Shown here: positions 1 through 5,310 of the stretch, piece after piece
How positions within the stretch are numbered: position 1 is the stretch's first letter
Layout: each line of letters starts with the position of its first letter
Assembly: GCA_963639765.1 (NCBI GenBank)
Contig: CAVHXA010000049.1
Span: 1-13,734 of the forward strand
Length of the DNA: 13,734 nucleotides
Direction of reading: 5' to 3'
Source: CAVHXA01 sp963639765
Lineage (GTDB): Bacteria > Bacillota > Clostridia > Oscillospirales > Oscillospiraceae
Translations under genes and position numbers: made by a program
The notes under the pieces: generated by a model
The model's input: only the letters and a program-made list of their open reading frames with translations
Database searches by the model: none
What the model was told of the DNA's origin: nothing

Positions 1-131
1 GGGAGCTTGCACCGTTGCAAAGTATTCGCGATAACTATGAGAAAATTGTGCTGTCCCTCGAGCCGGGGCTTGATAGATCCTATGATGGTATCAAATCTGA
101 AAACCTCATCGATTGGCTGCTTTGGCAATAA
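1..131 (+). CDS. C-terminal fragment of a DUF4143-type AAA ATPase, cut by the window edge
   Basis: The frame starting at base 3 is open from the left edge to TAA at 129-131 and encodes 42 residues. They include SIRDNYEKIVLSLEP and, further on, SYDGIKSENLIDWLL. This matches my recollection of the C-terminal end of the large ATP-binding proteins that carry an N-terminal AAA domain and a C-terminal DUF4143 domain; many of them end with a RDNYxKxVxSLD-like strand followed by GIK and a short WLL helix. No catalytic motif is visible because those lie upstream of the window. The gene converges on the antitoxin remnant that begins 9 nt downstream on the other strand. The call rests on the tail alone. 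The cellular role of these ATPases is poorly defined. Confidence 0.62.
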   Translation, partial: ELAPLQSIRDNYEKIVLSLEPGLDRSYDGIKSENLIDWLLWQ

Positions 132-140
132 GTGTTGCAT

Positions 141-425
141 TTATATTCCAAACTCCTGCGCCGGCATCGCGTCAACCTCATCGGCGCTGTAGGCTTTTCC
201 TGTTTTGAGGGAATCCACGCCCCGGGCCGGCTCGGCATCCAGTTCCGCGCGGCTCATGCCGCCAATGACGGTCGGCTTCGCCTGCGGCAGGCTCAGATTC
301 AACGGCAAGCTTCTCGTCAGCACGATCTGGCTGTACAGCATCTGAATGGCACCGGACGGGGTGATGCCAGGCCGGGAAAGAATCCCTTCGGCATTTTCTT
401 TGAGACTCGTATCAATACGGGCATA
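141..425 (-). pseudogene. dinJ: RelB/DinJ-family antitoxin remnant lacking a start codon
   Basis: Read on the minus strand from 425, the frame gives 94 residues: YARIDTSLKENAEGILSR at the start, then GAIQMLYSQIVLTRSLPL, then GGMSRAELDAE and YSADEVDAM, ending in EFGI. This is the full DinJ/RelB plan: an N-terminal ribbon-helix-helix DNA-binding part, then the toxin-binding C-terminal helix. No ATG, GTG or TTG is available in frame upstream of the homology; the codon before Tyr is the TAA stop of fic. The only in-frame ATGs (341 and internal) would remove the DNA-binding part. Proline sits at residues 19, 66 and 88, where the family, as I recall it, has leucine in helices. No RelE/YafQ-like toxin follows; the sequence downstream belongs to the convergent ATPase. 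I read this as a decayed antitoxin left by a deletion. Confidence 0.75.
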
Positions 426-1337
426 TTATGCTTGGATATCAAACATTGAGAGCAGCTTTCTGAAAGTATCCTGTCCATCAAGACAGGTGTCGGTCAAATA
501 GCCTTTTTCTGTTTCCCATTCAGAGAGACCACGGTAGTAAAACATCTTTTTGGAATCCTCAATGATGAACGGAACAATGCTGTATCGTAAACATTCTTTG
601 AGTGCTACCAACCGACCAACCCGACCGTTCCCGTCCTGGAAGGGATGAATACGCTCAAAGTTGTAGTGGAATTCAATGATATCTTCTACCGAAACGGCAT
701 CAAGGGCTTCATAGTGCAGCAACAGTGCTTTCATTCCTGCCGGTACGTCCTTTGGTTTTGCGGTTTCCTTGCCGCCGACCACATTGGCTCTTTTTTTATA
801 GTCGCCAACGGCAAACCATGCAAGCGCGGAATCTTTTGTGCTTTGCTTCAAAATACGATGCAGTTCCTTGATGATGTCCTCGGTGAGCGGCTCTTCCGCA
901 TGGTCTATCACATAATCAATGGCACGAAAATGATTGACCGTTTCGATGATGTCATCGACAGGGATTCCTTCTCCGACATCAACCGTGTTTGTTTCAAAAA
1001 TCAGTCTGGTTTGATCCTCACTGAGCTTGCTGCCCTCGATGTGGTTGGAGTTGTATGTCATACGGATTTGAAGCTCGTGGTACAAACCACCAGGCATACG
1101 GATGCTCTTTTCATCACGCAGCGTTTGCAGCAGTGCGTTGTCCGAAATATTTCGATACAGTTCCTCCGGTTTACAGTCCAAAAACGCAGCAATCTTTTCA
1201 AGCACACGGTCAGCAATTTTTTCGCCGTGACCAATTTTGGCAACCGTCCGCGATGAAATGCCGAGTTCATCTGCAAGGGCGGTCTTTGTAAGACCTTTTT
1301 CACTGAGCTTTTGTATAAGTCCTTCATATGAAACCAT
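426..1337 (-). CDS. HTH-Fic protein (XRE domain plus Fic AMP-transferase domain)
   Basis: The protein has 303 residues. Residues 4-60 form a Cro/CI-type helix-turn-helix (TKTALADELGISSRTVAKI). The Fic domain follows, with the catalytic motif HPFQDGNGR at 231-239. Residues 97-102 (SNHIEG) fit the inhibitory (S/T)xxxE(G/N) helix, so this should be a class II Fic protein with an N-terminal inhibitory helix. Fic enzymes usually transfer AMP from ATP to a hydroxyl side chain of a target protein. The start at 1337 is supported by AAAGAGGTG on the coding strand, about 8 nt upstream. The frame stays open further upstream to 1769, but that part runs through the promoter and an unrelated remnant. The protein probably represses its own promoter. 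Its target is unknown. Its stop codon directly abuts the antitoxin remnant. Confidence 0.87.
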   Translation of the reverse strand: MVSYEGLIQKLSEKGLTKTALADELGISSRTVAKIGHGEKIADRVLEKIAAFLDCKPEELYRNISDNALLQTLRDEKSIRMPGGLYHELQIRMTYNSNHIEGSKLSEDQTRLIFETNTVDVGEGIPVDDIIETVNHFRAIDYVIDHAEEPLTEDIIKELHRILKQSTKDSALAWFAVGDYKKRANVVGGKETAKPKDVPAGMKALLLHYEALDAVSVEDIIEFHYNFERIHPFQDGNGRVGRLVALKECLRYSIVPFIIEDSKKMFYYRGLSEWETEKGYLTDTCLDGQDTFRKLLSMFDIQA

Positions 1338-1353
1338 AGATGCGCACCTCTTT

Positions 1354-1414
1354 CCTTTACTTATTATAACCGATTTTGTGAAAAAAGTAAAGGTGTTTCT
1401 GAAGAAAGTAAAGG
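1354..1414 (-). promoter_or_regulatory. fic promoter with three AAGTAAAGG operator-like repeats
   Basis: On the minus strand, -35 TTTACT (1391-1386), a 17-nt spacer and a perfect -10 TATAAT (1368-1363) lie just upstream of fic. The 9-mer AAGTAAAGG occurs on the + strand at 1385-1393 and 1406-1414, a 21-nt period or two helical turns. Its exact reverse complement CCTTTACTT is at 1354-1362. One copy covers the -35, one lies just upstream of it, and one lies just downstream of the -10. This placement suits autorepression by the HTH domain of the Fic protein. The promoter is visible in the sequence; the regulator is inferred. Confidence 0.62.
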
Positions 1415-1505
1415 TGGTGCCGTATGTCAACAACGCCCGCACACACAGCCCGGAGCAGATTAACAAGCTCCGCTCCTCACGCGGGAGTTGCGAATCCGCA
1501 AAACA

Positions 1506-1625
1506 GAAGCCTGCTGCAATTTTCGAAACCCGTTCCGTGTTCAGTCTGCGCTGGTACGCCTCCGGGATTTCCAGCTCGCTGCTGTTTATCTTCATGAGTC
1601 TGTAGGGTGTTTTGACTGCTTCCAT
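1506..1625 (-). pseudogene. Truncated N-terminus of a ParB-like nuclease-domain protein
   Basis: An ATG at 1625 is preceded by a good ribosome binding site (CCGGAGG, about 6 nt away). It opens with MEAVKTPYRLMKINSSELEI, then PEAYQRRLNTERVSKIAAGF. The stretch xINxSELxIPEAYQRxLNxxRVxKIAxxF is how ParB/Srx-type N-terminal domains of small mobile-element proteins begin. After about 40 residues the resemblance ends, exactly where the family should continue toward its DGQH-type motif. The frame then runs on by chance through the fic promoter and in phase into fic itself, so an automatic caller could report a 399-residue fusion. I regard it as a truncated gene. The start lies 16 nt after the stop of the upstream small gene, which suggests the two were once one operon. 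Confidence 0.5.
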
Positions 1626-1641
1626 CCATACCTCCGGAAAA

Positions 1642-1923
1642 TCATTCGCAAACGGCCTGCACAGCCGCACGCTGCTCAAGCTCGAGAATAAACTGTTTTG
1701 GTTCCTGCATGATTTCAAGCACTGTGCCGAAATAGTCCGGGTCATCCTGCAGCGGCGGGAACATCTCAAAGATCGTCTCGGAGGTGGAAACCATTTCCTC
1801 GGCTACGCCGCGCAGGTCCCGGACCGCTTCGGGCCACGAAAAACCCGGCAAAAGCTGCAAAGCGGCCTCTGCCAGCTGCTCAACTCTGCCGTTGTCCATA
1901 CCGCCGCCTGTGGTTCTGTTCAT
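1642..1923 (-). CDS. Small acidic protein of unknown function
   Basis: I do not recognise this 93-residue protein. It begins MNRTTGGGMDNGRVEQLAEA and continues with PGFSWPEAVRDLRGVAEEM, a PPLQDDPDYFGTVLEIMQEP segment and EQRAAVQAVCE at the end. It is helical-looking and acidic, with no signal peptide or membrane segment. The start at 1923 is chosen over the ATG at 1929 because GGAGG at 1935-1931 leaves 7 nt to 1923 but only 1 nt to 1929. It lies directly upstream of the ParB-like remnant, which has its own ribosome binding site, so the two look like an old operon from a mobile element. A possible promoter lies about 50 nt upstream of the start. Confidence 0.6.
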   Translation of the reverse strand: MNRTTGGGMDNGRVEQLAEAALQLLPGFSWPEAVRDLRGVAEEMVSTSETIFEMFPPLQDDPDYFGTVLEIMQEPKQFILELEQRAAVQAVCE

Positions 1924-1969
1924 ATCCATTCCTCCGTCCGCAGTTCACCCCGGCTGAGCCGGTGCTTTC

Positions 1970-1998
1970 AGCATACGCGAAAAAAATCCGCTTGTATA
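1970..1998 (-). promoter_or_regulatory. Possible promoter of the small acidic gene
   Basis: On the minus strand, TATACA (1998-1993), a 17-nt spacer and TATGCT (1975-1970) match 4 of 6 and 4 of 6 consensus bases. The predicted transcript start lies about 40 nt before the ATG at 1923. A GC-rich imperfect hairpin (CCGGCT / AGCCGG, about 1950-1962) would lie in the 5' leader. The match is moderate, so confidence is low. Confidence 0.33.
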
Positions 1999-2091
1999 GG
2001 CCGTACTTGCGTCCTAATCGTTAGAATGCGCATGATTCAGGCGGTATGCTCCTGCGCACAAAGACATACAAATTGGGAAAAGGATAAACAA

Positions 2092-2116
2092 AAAGCCCTT
2101 GATTTACAAGGGTTTT
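2092..2116. terminator. Stem-loop flanked by A and T runs, possibly a bidirectional terminator
   Basis: CCCTTG at 2096-2101 pairs with CAAGGG at 2107-2112 across the loop ATTTA. The + strand has AAAA before and TTTT after; the minus strand has CTTTTTG after. It could stop transcription from either side, between the divergent minus-strand block and the + strand repressor. An alternative is one arm of an integration site: similar CCCTTG...CAAGGG hairpins can occur near integrase attachment sites. No second copy is visible in the window. Confidence 0.42.
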
Positions 2117-2196
2117 CCGGAATATTTGCTGCCTTCGTCCAAAAGCCATGCCGCAAAAGGCGGCTTTATACATAAGTGGAAAAACAACACACCGGA

Positions 2197-2216
2197 TTTT
2201 GTAATAACGTACAAAA
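2197..2216. repeat. 7-bp dyad, possible operator
   Basis: TTTTGTA (2197-2203) and TACAAAA (2210-2216) form a perfect inverted repeat with a 6-nt gap. A second short dyad, CCGAA (2217-2221) and TTCGG (2225-2229), follows at once. Both lie just upstream of the -35 of the repressor promoter. A regulator site is plausible, but the protein that binds is not known. Confidence 0.35.
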
Positions 2217-2240
2217 CCGAACTTTTCGGACGCTCTGGCC

Positions 2241-2269
2241 TTGACGGACTGCAGTGGATCGGGTATACT
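2241..2269 (+). promoter_or_regulatory. Consensus promoter of the XRE-S24 repressor gene
   Basis: TTGACG (2241-2246), a 17-nt spacer and TATACT (2264-2269) match 5 of 6 bases at each box. Transcription would start near 2276, giving a leader of about 78 nt before the ATG at 2354. Confidence 0.68.
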
Positions 2270-2300
2270 GCATATATCCAGAAAGGAACTGAAGTATACC
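2262..2300 (+). promoter_or_regulatory. Paired GGTATACT / AGTATACC operator candidate
   Basis: GGTATACT (2262-2269) covers the -10 box and its exact reverse complement AGTATACC lies at 2293-2300. Each holds the 6-bp palindrome GTATAC, and the two copies are 31 bp apart, about three helical turns. Binding here would block the promoter, which suits autorepression by the XRE-S24 protein made from it. The role is inferred from position only. Confidence 0.42.
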
Positions 2301-2353
2301 GCAGGGCTTTGAGGGGATGGAACAGAACCATATCAGATACGGGAGTGAAGAGC

Positions 2354-3178
2354 ATGGGCAGACGAAACCGGCCGATTCTTCCGCTCACGGCCGTGGCCGA
2401 CGGGCACTATTGCGCCGAGCAGGAGCGCGAAAAGAACGTGATTGGGAACAGAATCCTCGAGGCCCGGCGCGCGCGGAAGCTGAGTCAGGCGGACGTGAGC
2501 AGGCTCCTTGCGGCCTACGAGGTTGTCATCGGGCCAAACGGTCTGCGCAAGTGGGAGGTTGGCATGTCTATCCCGAACGCGTATCAGCTGCTGGCGGTCT
2601 GCCAGTGTCTGGGCATCGAGGTTGGTCCCAATCTGGCCTCGAACGGATTTCGCGAACTCAACGACGAGGGTCTGCGCAAGCTGCAGAGCTACAGGGAAGA
2701 CCTGATCGCCTCCGGCCGCTATGCGCCCGAAACGGTGCAGGAGCCGGAAGACCCGATTGTCTGCCGGAAAATGCCGCTGAGCGATCTGACGGCTTCTGCC
2801 GGAACCGGGCAGTTTCTGGACGAGGGAAACTATGAGATGGTTGCGTTTCCGGCCTTTGAAATCCCGGAAAAGGCCGATTTTGCCCTGCGTATTTCCGGCG
2901 ACAGCATGGAGCCCTCGTATCGCGACGGACAGATTGTCTGGGTCCAGAAAACGCAGCAGCTGGAGCGCGGCGATGTCGGCATCTTTGTGTACGACGGCTG
3001 CGGTTATATCAAGTCCTACGACGAGCGTACACCGGAGGCCGACAGGGCCGAGGCATTTACGGACACTGCGGGCTGCATGCATCCGCAGCCGGTCCTTCGC
3101 TCCTACAACAGCGCCTACGAGCCCGTTGTGATCAATCCGAAGCTGGGCTTTTCCATCGTAGGACGTGTTGTGCACTGA
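2354..3178 (+). CDS. XRE-S24 repressor, LexA/CI-like with self-cleavage peptidase domain
   Basis: The protein has 274 residues. Residues about 28-88 form an XRE helix-turn-helix (IGNRILEARRARKLSQADVS, then LRKWEVGMSIPNAYQLL). Residues about 145-274 form an S24 peptidase domain. The nucleophile Ser184 lies in ISGDSMEPSYRDGQ and the general base Lys220 in GYIKSYDE. An Ala149-Gly150 pair (TASAGTGQF) is the expected self-cleavage site. Proteins of this kind repress phage or mobile-element genes until RecA-stimulated autocleavage. The start at 2354 is chosen because GGGAG lies 8 nt upstream and the helix-turn-helix begins about 28 residues in; an in-frame GTG at 2345 is possible but poorly spaced. 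It leads a + strand cluster with a second XRE gene 13 nt downstream. Confidence 0.9.
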   Translation: MGRRNRPILPLTAVADGHYCAEQEREKNVIGNRILEARRARKLSQADVSRLLAAYEVVIGPNGLRKWEVGMSIPNAYQLLAVCQCLGIEVGPNLASNGFRELNDEGLRKLQSYREDLIASGRYAPETVQEPEDPIVCRKMPLSDLTASAGTGQFLDEGNYEMVAFPAFEIPEKADFALRISGDSMEPSYRDGQIVWVQKTQQLERGDVGIFVYDGCGYIKSYDERTPEADRAEAFTDTAGCMHPQPVLRSYNSAYEPVVINPKLGFSIVGRVVH

Positions 3179-3191
3179 GCGGGAGCGGGCC

Positions 3192-3422
3192 ATGTTTGAT
3201 TCGGCATCGCGGCTGCAGGCGCTTTTGCGGCAGCGGGGAATCTCCCTGTATCGCTTTTCCGTCATCAGCAATCTGAGCTGTTCCACCCTGAAGGACGCAG
3301 GCAGACGCAGACGGCAGCTGTCGCTCGACAGCATCGAGCTGGCCTGTCAGGCACTGGGGATTACGCTGTCCGAGTTCTTTGCAGAACCGACGGACACGGA
3401 GGGGCCCTCTGCCGGAATCTGA
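3192..3422 (+). CDS. Small XRE-family DNA-binding protein
   Basis: The protein has 76 residues and is a single Cro/CI-type helix-turn-helix: SRLQALLRQRGISLYRFSVI, then NLSCSTLKDAGRRRRQLSLD, then IELACQALGITLSEFF. The recognition-helix region holds an unusually basic GRRRR run. The start at 3192 has GGGAG at 3181-3185, 6 nt upstream, and begins 13 nt after the repressor stop, so the two are probably co-transcribed. An earlier in-frame GTG at 3165 lies inside the repressor gene and lacks a ribosome binding site. A Cro-like partner that competes with the upstream repressor for the same operators is the natural guess, but nothing in the sequence proves it. Confidence 0.83.
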   Translation: MFDSASRLQALLRQRGISLYRFSVISNLSCSTLKDAGRRRRQLSLDSIELACQALGITLSEFFAEPTDTEGPSAGI

Positions 3423-3547
3423 AAAGCGCAGATGGTGGTTTGGGGATGCGGAGCCCTGCTTCTTTTGCTCAGGGCGGCGGATGAGGCAGAGAAGAAACCG
3501 GGTTTTTGGAAAAAGGACACACGACTTTCGCCGGGGAGGTATCGATT

Positions 3548-3943
3548 ATGAGAAAAAACAGAGGCTTCGCGCTGATGGAAACGCTGATTGTTGTTGCCAT
3601 CATAGCCATATTGCTTGCGGTTGCGATTCCTGTCTTCACTGCCCGGCTGCACAAGGTCCGGGTGACCGCGGACCGGGCGAATCTGCGGGCCTGTTATGCG
3701 GAGATTCGGGCGGATTATATTTTCACAGGGGAATACAATAACAAGGTCCCGGTTGACTGGTCCACAAATTCAGCATATGACTGGAAATCCGTGACGTTTC
3801 TGAGCGGCGAAAAGGTGTATATGCAGGCCGGTATCTGTGCGGTCAGCTTTGATAAGGAGAGCGGGTACTCAATAGTGTATCAATGTAATGCTGAACATGC
3901 TGATTGCGCGTTCAATTTGAGTGTGAATACAAATGCAGACTGA
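3548..3943 (+). CDS. Type IV prepilin-like protein, orphan
   Basis: The protein has 131 residues. It begins MRKNRGFALMETLIVVAIIA, a textbook prepilin leader: basic residues, Gly6, cleavage before Phe7, Glu at mature position 5, then a hydrophobic helix to about residue 30. A prepilin peptidase would cut after Gly6 and N-methylate Phe7, and the helix would anchor the subunit in the membrane. The C-terminal part has four cysteines (49, 97, 113, 120), and C113/C120 could form a disulfide loop. GGGGAGG at 3533-3539 sits 8 nt before the ATG and fixes the start; an earlier in-frame ATG at 3506 would put 14 residues before the leader. No pilus ATPase, platform protein or peptidase is in the window. 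Pseudopilin and minor pilin are both possible. Confidence 0.83.
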   Translation: MRKNRGFALMETLIVVAIIAILLAVAIPVFTARLHKVRVTADRANLRACYAEIRADYIFTGEYNNKVPVDWSTNSAYDWKSVTFLSGEKVYMQAGICAVSFDKESGYSIVYQCNAEHADCAFNLSVNTNAD

Positions 3944-3961
3944 ACGCCCGGATCGATATGC

Positions 3962-3985
3962 AAAAAGCAGGAGCTGCCGTCTTTT
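3962..3985 (+). terminator. Weak terminator-like hairpin after the prepilin gene
   Basis: A run of five A is followed by GCAG, a GAG loop and CTGC, then CGTCTTTT. The stem is short (4 bp, extendable by A-T pairs with a bulge). It lies 19 nt after the prepilin stop, the place where a terminator is expected. The structure is weak. Confidence 0.28.
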
Positions 3986-4029
3986 GAATAACGGAAAGAG
4001 ATAGAATATCTTTTCATTGAACTTTCTCC

Positions 4030-4380
4030 TTATTTGTACTCCTCATATTTCTGTATGTAGGTTTCAAACTTCCCCATATCGCCATTGCGTTTTGCAGCTT
4101 GAGCCATTCGATATGCTGTATCTGCCATTTGACGACGAACTGTATTTTCTACGCCAAAAGCTGCATCTTCAGCTTTGCCTATGGCCTGGTTTGCAGTTTC
4201 ACTGTCACTCCACATATTTCGAATACCATTGAAGCTGATATCTTTTGCTGCGCCAAAGATTTTTGAAGCCAATTCGATACCTGTAGCATCTGATACACCA
4301 TTCAAAATCGTAGAAGCAGTTCCAGTGGCCGCTAAGGCTACAGTTCCAACTGCTTTCAAGCAGCCCTTAATAATTCCCAT
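4030..4380 (-). CDS. Unknown 116-residue protein with a small-residue hydrophobic N-terminus
   Basis: I do not recognise a named family. The protein begins MGIIKGCLKAVGTVALAATG, a stretch rich in Gly, Ala and Thr that could be a membrane or glycine-zipper helix. It continues with GVSDATGIELASKIFGAAKD, then a charged helical C-terminus (RRQMADTAYRMAQAAKRNGD, ending YIQKYEEYK). The start at 4380 is fixed by AGGAG, 8 nt upstream on the minus strand; a longer frame starting at 4443 has no ribosome binding site. No convincing promoter in its present orientation was found between 4381 and 4700. The only strong promoter there points the other way, inside an inverted-repeat pair. The gene may be a membrane-active or element-maintenance protein, but no function can be assigned. 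Confidence 0.66.
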   Translation of the reverse strand: MGIIKGCLKAVGTVALAATGTASTILNGVSDATGIELASKIFGAAKDISFNGIRNMWSDSETANQAIGKAEDAAFGVENTVRRQMADTAYRMAQAAKRNGDMGKFETYIQKYEEYK

Positions 4381-4548
4381 TTCTATTTCTCCTGTTACTA
4401 TATATTTGCCCCTTTCAACATTGTTTGCGGTTGGGCCCTTCAAATTTCATTCTGACTGTCTGGCTCCCATACCGTGGCGGTAATGCTCTGTAATAAATAA
4501 AGTGTGAGCAATCCTACAGAAAATCTTGATAGTACTTTTCCCCTCTCC

Positions 4549-4687
4549 TTTTCAAAAGTGTACTTTTGAAAACTGTCAGATTTGTGGGAAAAAGGGAGAA
4601 AACATCCTTGAAAAGGCTGGAAATTTCCTGTATAATCCTGTCTAAGAAGTTTGTATCTTGTAATTATCAAAAGTACACATTCCCAAA
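4549..4687. repeat. Inverted repeat pair flanking a promoter, candidate recombination sites
   Basis: The left site, 4549-4572, is a perfect dyad: TTTTCAAAAGT, a GT core at 4560-4561, then ACTTTTGAAAA. The right site, 4664-4687, carries TTATCAAAAGT, an AC core at 4675-4676, and a poorer half ACATTCCCAAA. The 12-mer GTGTACTTTTGA at 4558-4569 recurs exactly inverted at 4667-4678. Extended to 18 nt (4555-4572 and 4664-4681) the copies agree at 16 positions. A 22-24 bp dyad with a 2-bp core is the architecture of serine-invertase crossover sites, and the cores match only in inverted orientation. A further half-copy, GTACTTTT, lies at 4532-4539. Repressor operators are the main alternative. Confidence 0.5.
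4608..4636 (+). promoter_or_regulatory. Consensus promoter inside the inverted repeats
   Basis: TTGAAA (4608-4613), a 17-nt spacer and a perfect TATAAT (4631-4636) form a strong sigma-A style promoter. On the + strand it reads into the 3' end of the convergent recombinase gene, where no credible + strand gene exists. It therefore either makes an antisense or noncoding RNA or is in an off orientation. Confidence 0.58.
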
Positions 4688-4704
4688 TTATCGACGTGAT
4701 TTGT

Positions 4705-5310
4705 TCAGGTGGCATTTTCAAACTTTCGTGCCTTGCCGTAGAAGGTGCCGACGGGCATATTGCAGATTTGCGCAGCCTGCTTCAGCGTCAGCTTCTTTGC
4801 CCGCCACGCCTTGTGCACCTCATGGAAATTATCGGGCAGAGGCAGCGGTGGCTTTCCGAATTTCACTCCCCTGGCCTTTGCTGCCGCAATGCCCTCTGCC
4901 TGCCGCTGACGGATGTTGGTGCGTTCATTTTCCGCGACGAACGACAGCACCTGCAGCACGATATCCGAAAGGAATGTGCCCATCAGGTCCTTACCGCGCC
5001 GCGTATCCAACAGCGGCATATCCAGCACCACGATATCTATGCCTTTATCCCTGGTCAGAATCCGCCATTGCTCCAGTATTTCCGCATAGTTGCGCCCGAG
5101 ACGGTCTATGCTCTTGATGAAGAGCAGGTCGTCTTTTTTCATTTTTCGCAGCAGCTTCCTGTACTGCGGGCGCTTGAAGTCCCTGCCGGATTGCCTGTCC
5201 ATGAAAATGTTCTGCTCCGGCACATCTGCCTCGCGCAGGGCAATCACCTGCCGGTCTTCGTTCTGCTCGCGGGTGGAAACGCGAATGTTGCCGTAAATTT
5301 TACCTGCGAT
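4705..5310 (-). CDS. Serine recombinase (resolvase/invertase family) with ATC where the start codon is expected
   Basis: The frame gives 201 residues, the usual length for a Tn3/Hin-type small serine recombinase. Near the N-terminus is KIYGNIRVSTREQNEDRQ with the nucleophile Ser in RVST. Then come SIDRLGRNYAEILEQW, DMPLLDTRRGKDLMGTF, and the long E helix ending in RQRQAEGIAAAKARG. A C-terminal helix-turn-helix (LKQAAQICNMPVGTFYGKA) would bind the site. GGAGGG at 5323-5318 sits 7 nt before codon 5310-5308, the ideal start position, but that codon is ATC. No ATG, GTG or TTG lies between it and the catalytic serine. The next in-frame ATG upstream (5373) has no ribosome binding site. The Tyr usual before IRVS is Asn here. 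The body is otherwise intact, so either translation is weak or the gene has just died. Enzymes of this family cut and rejoin DNA at short dyad sites. Confidence 0.82.
   Translation of the reverse strand: MAGKIYGNIRVSTREQNEDRQVIALREADVPEQNIFMDRQSGRDFKRPQYRKLLRKMKKDDLLFIKSIDRLGRNYAEILEQWRILTRDKGIDIVVLDMPLLDTRRGKDLMGTFLSDIVLQVLSFVAENERTNIRQRQAEGIAAAKARGVKFGKPPLPLPDNFHEVHKAWRAKKLTLKQAAQICNMPVGTFYGKARKFENAT

Noticed and set aside
1..146. Minus-strand frame from the ATG at 146 to the left edge as a toxin partner of DinJ
   Set aside because: The 48 residues do not resemble RelE or YafQ toxins, while the opposite strand matches an ATPase C-terminus.
645..1256. 203-residue + ORF opposite fic
   Set aside because: Fully antisense to the Fic catalytic domain, which is clearly coding on the minus strand.
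2317..2835. 172-residue + ORF with GAGGGG just before its ATG
   Set aside because: It overlaps the repressor gene in another frame, has Arg/Gly-rich shadow composition, and the apparent ribosome binding site is too close to the ATG.
2333..3334. 333-residue minus-strand ORF
   Set aside because: Antisense to the XRE-S24 repressor, whose motifs are unmistakable; the composition is a GC-driven shadow.
4440..4721. 93-residue minus-strand ORF between the 116-residue gene and the recombinase
   Set aside because: It runs through both inverted repeats and has no ribosome binding site at its ATG, which lies inside the recombinase end; the hydrophobic tail alone is not enough.
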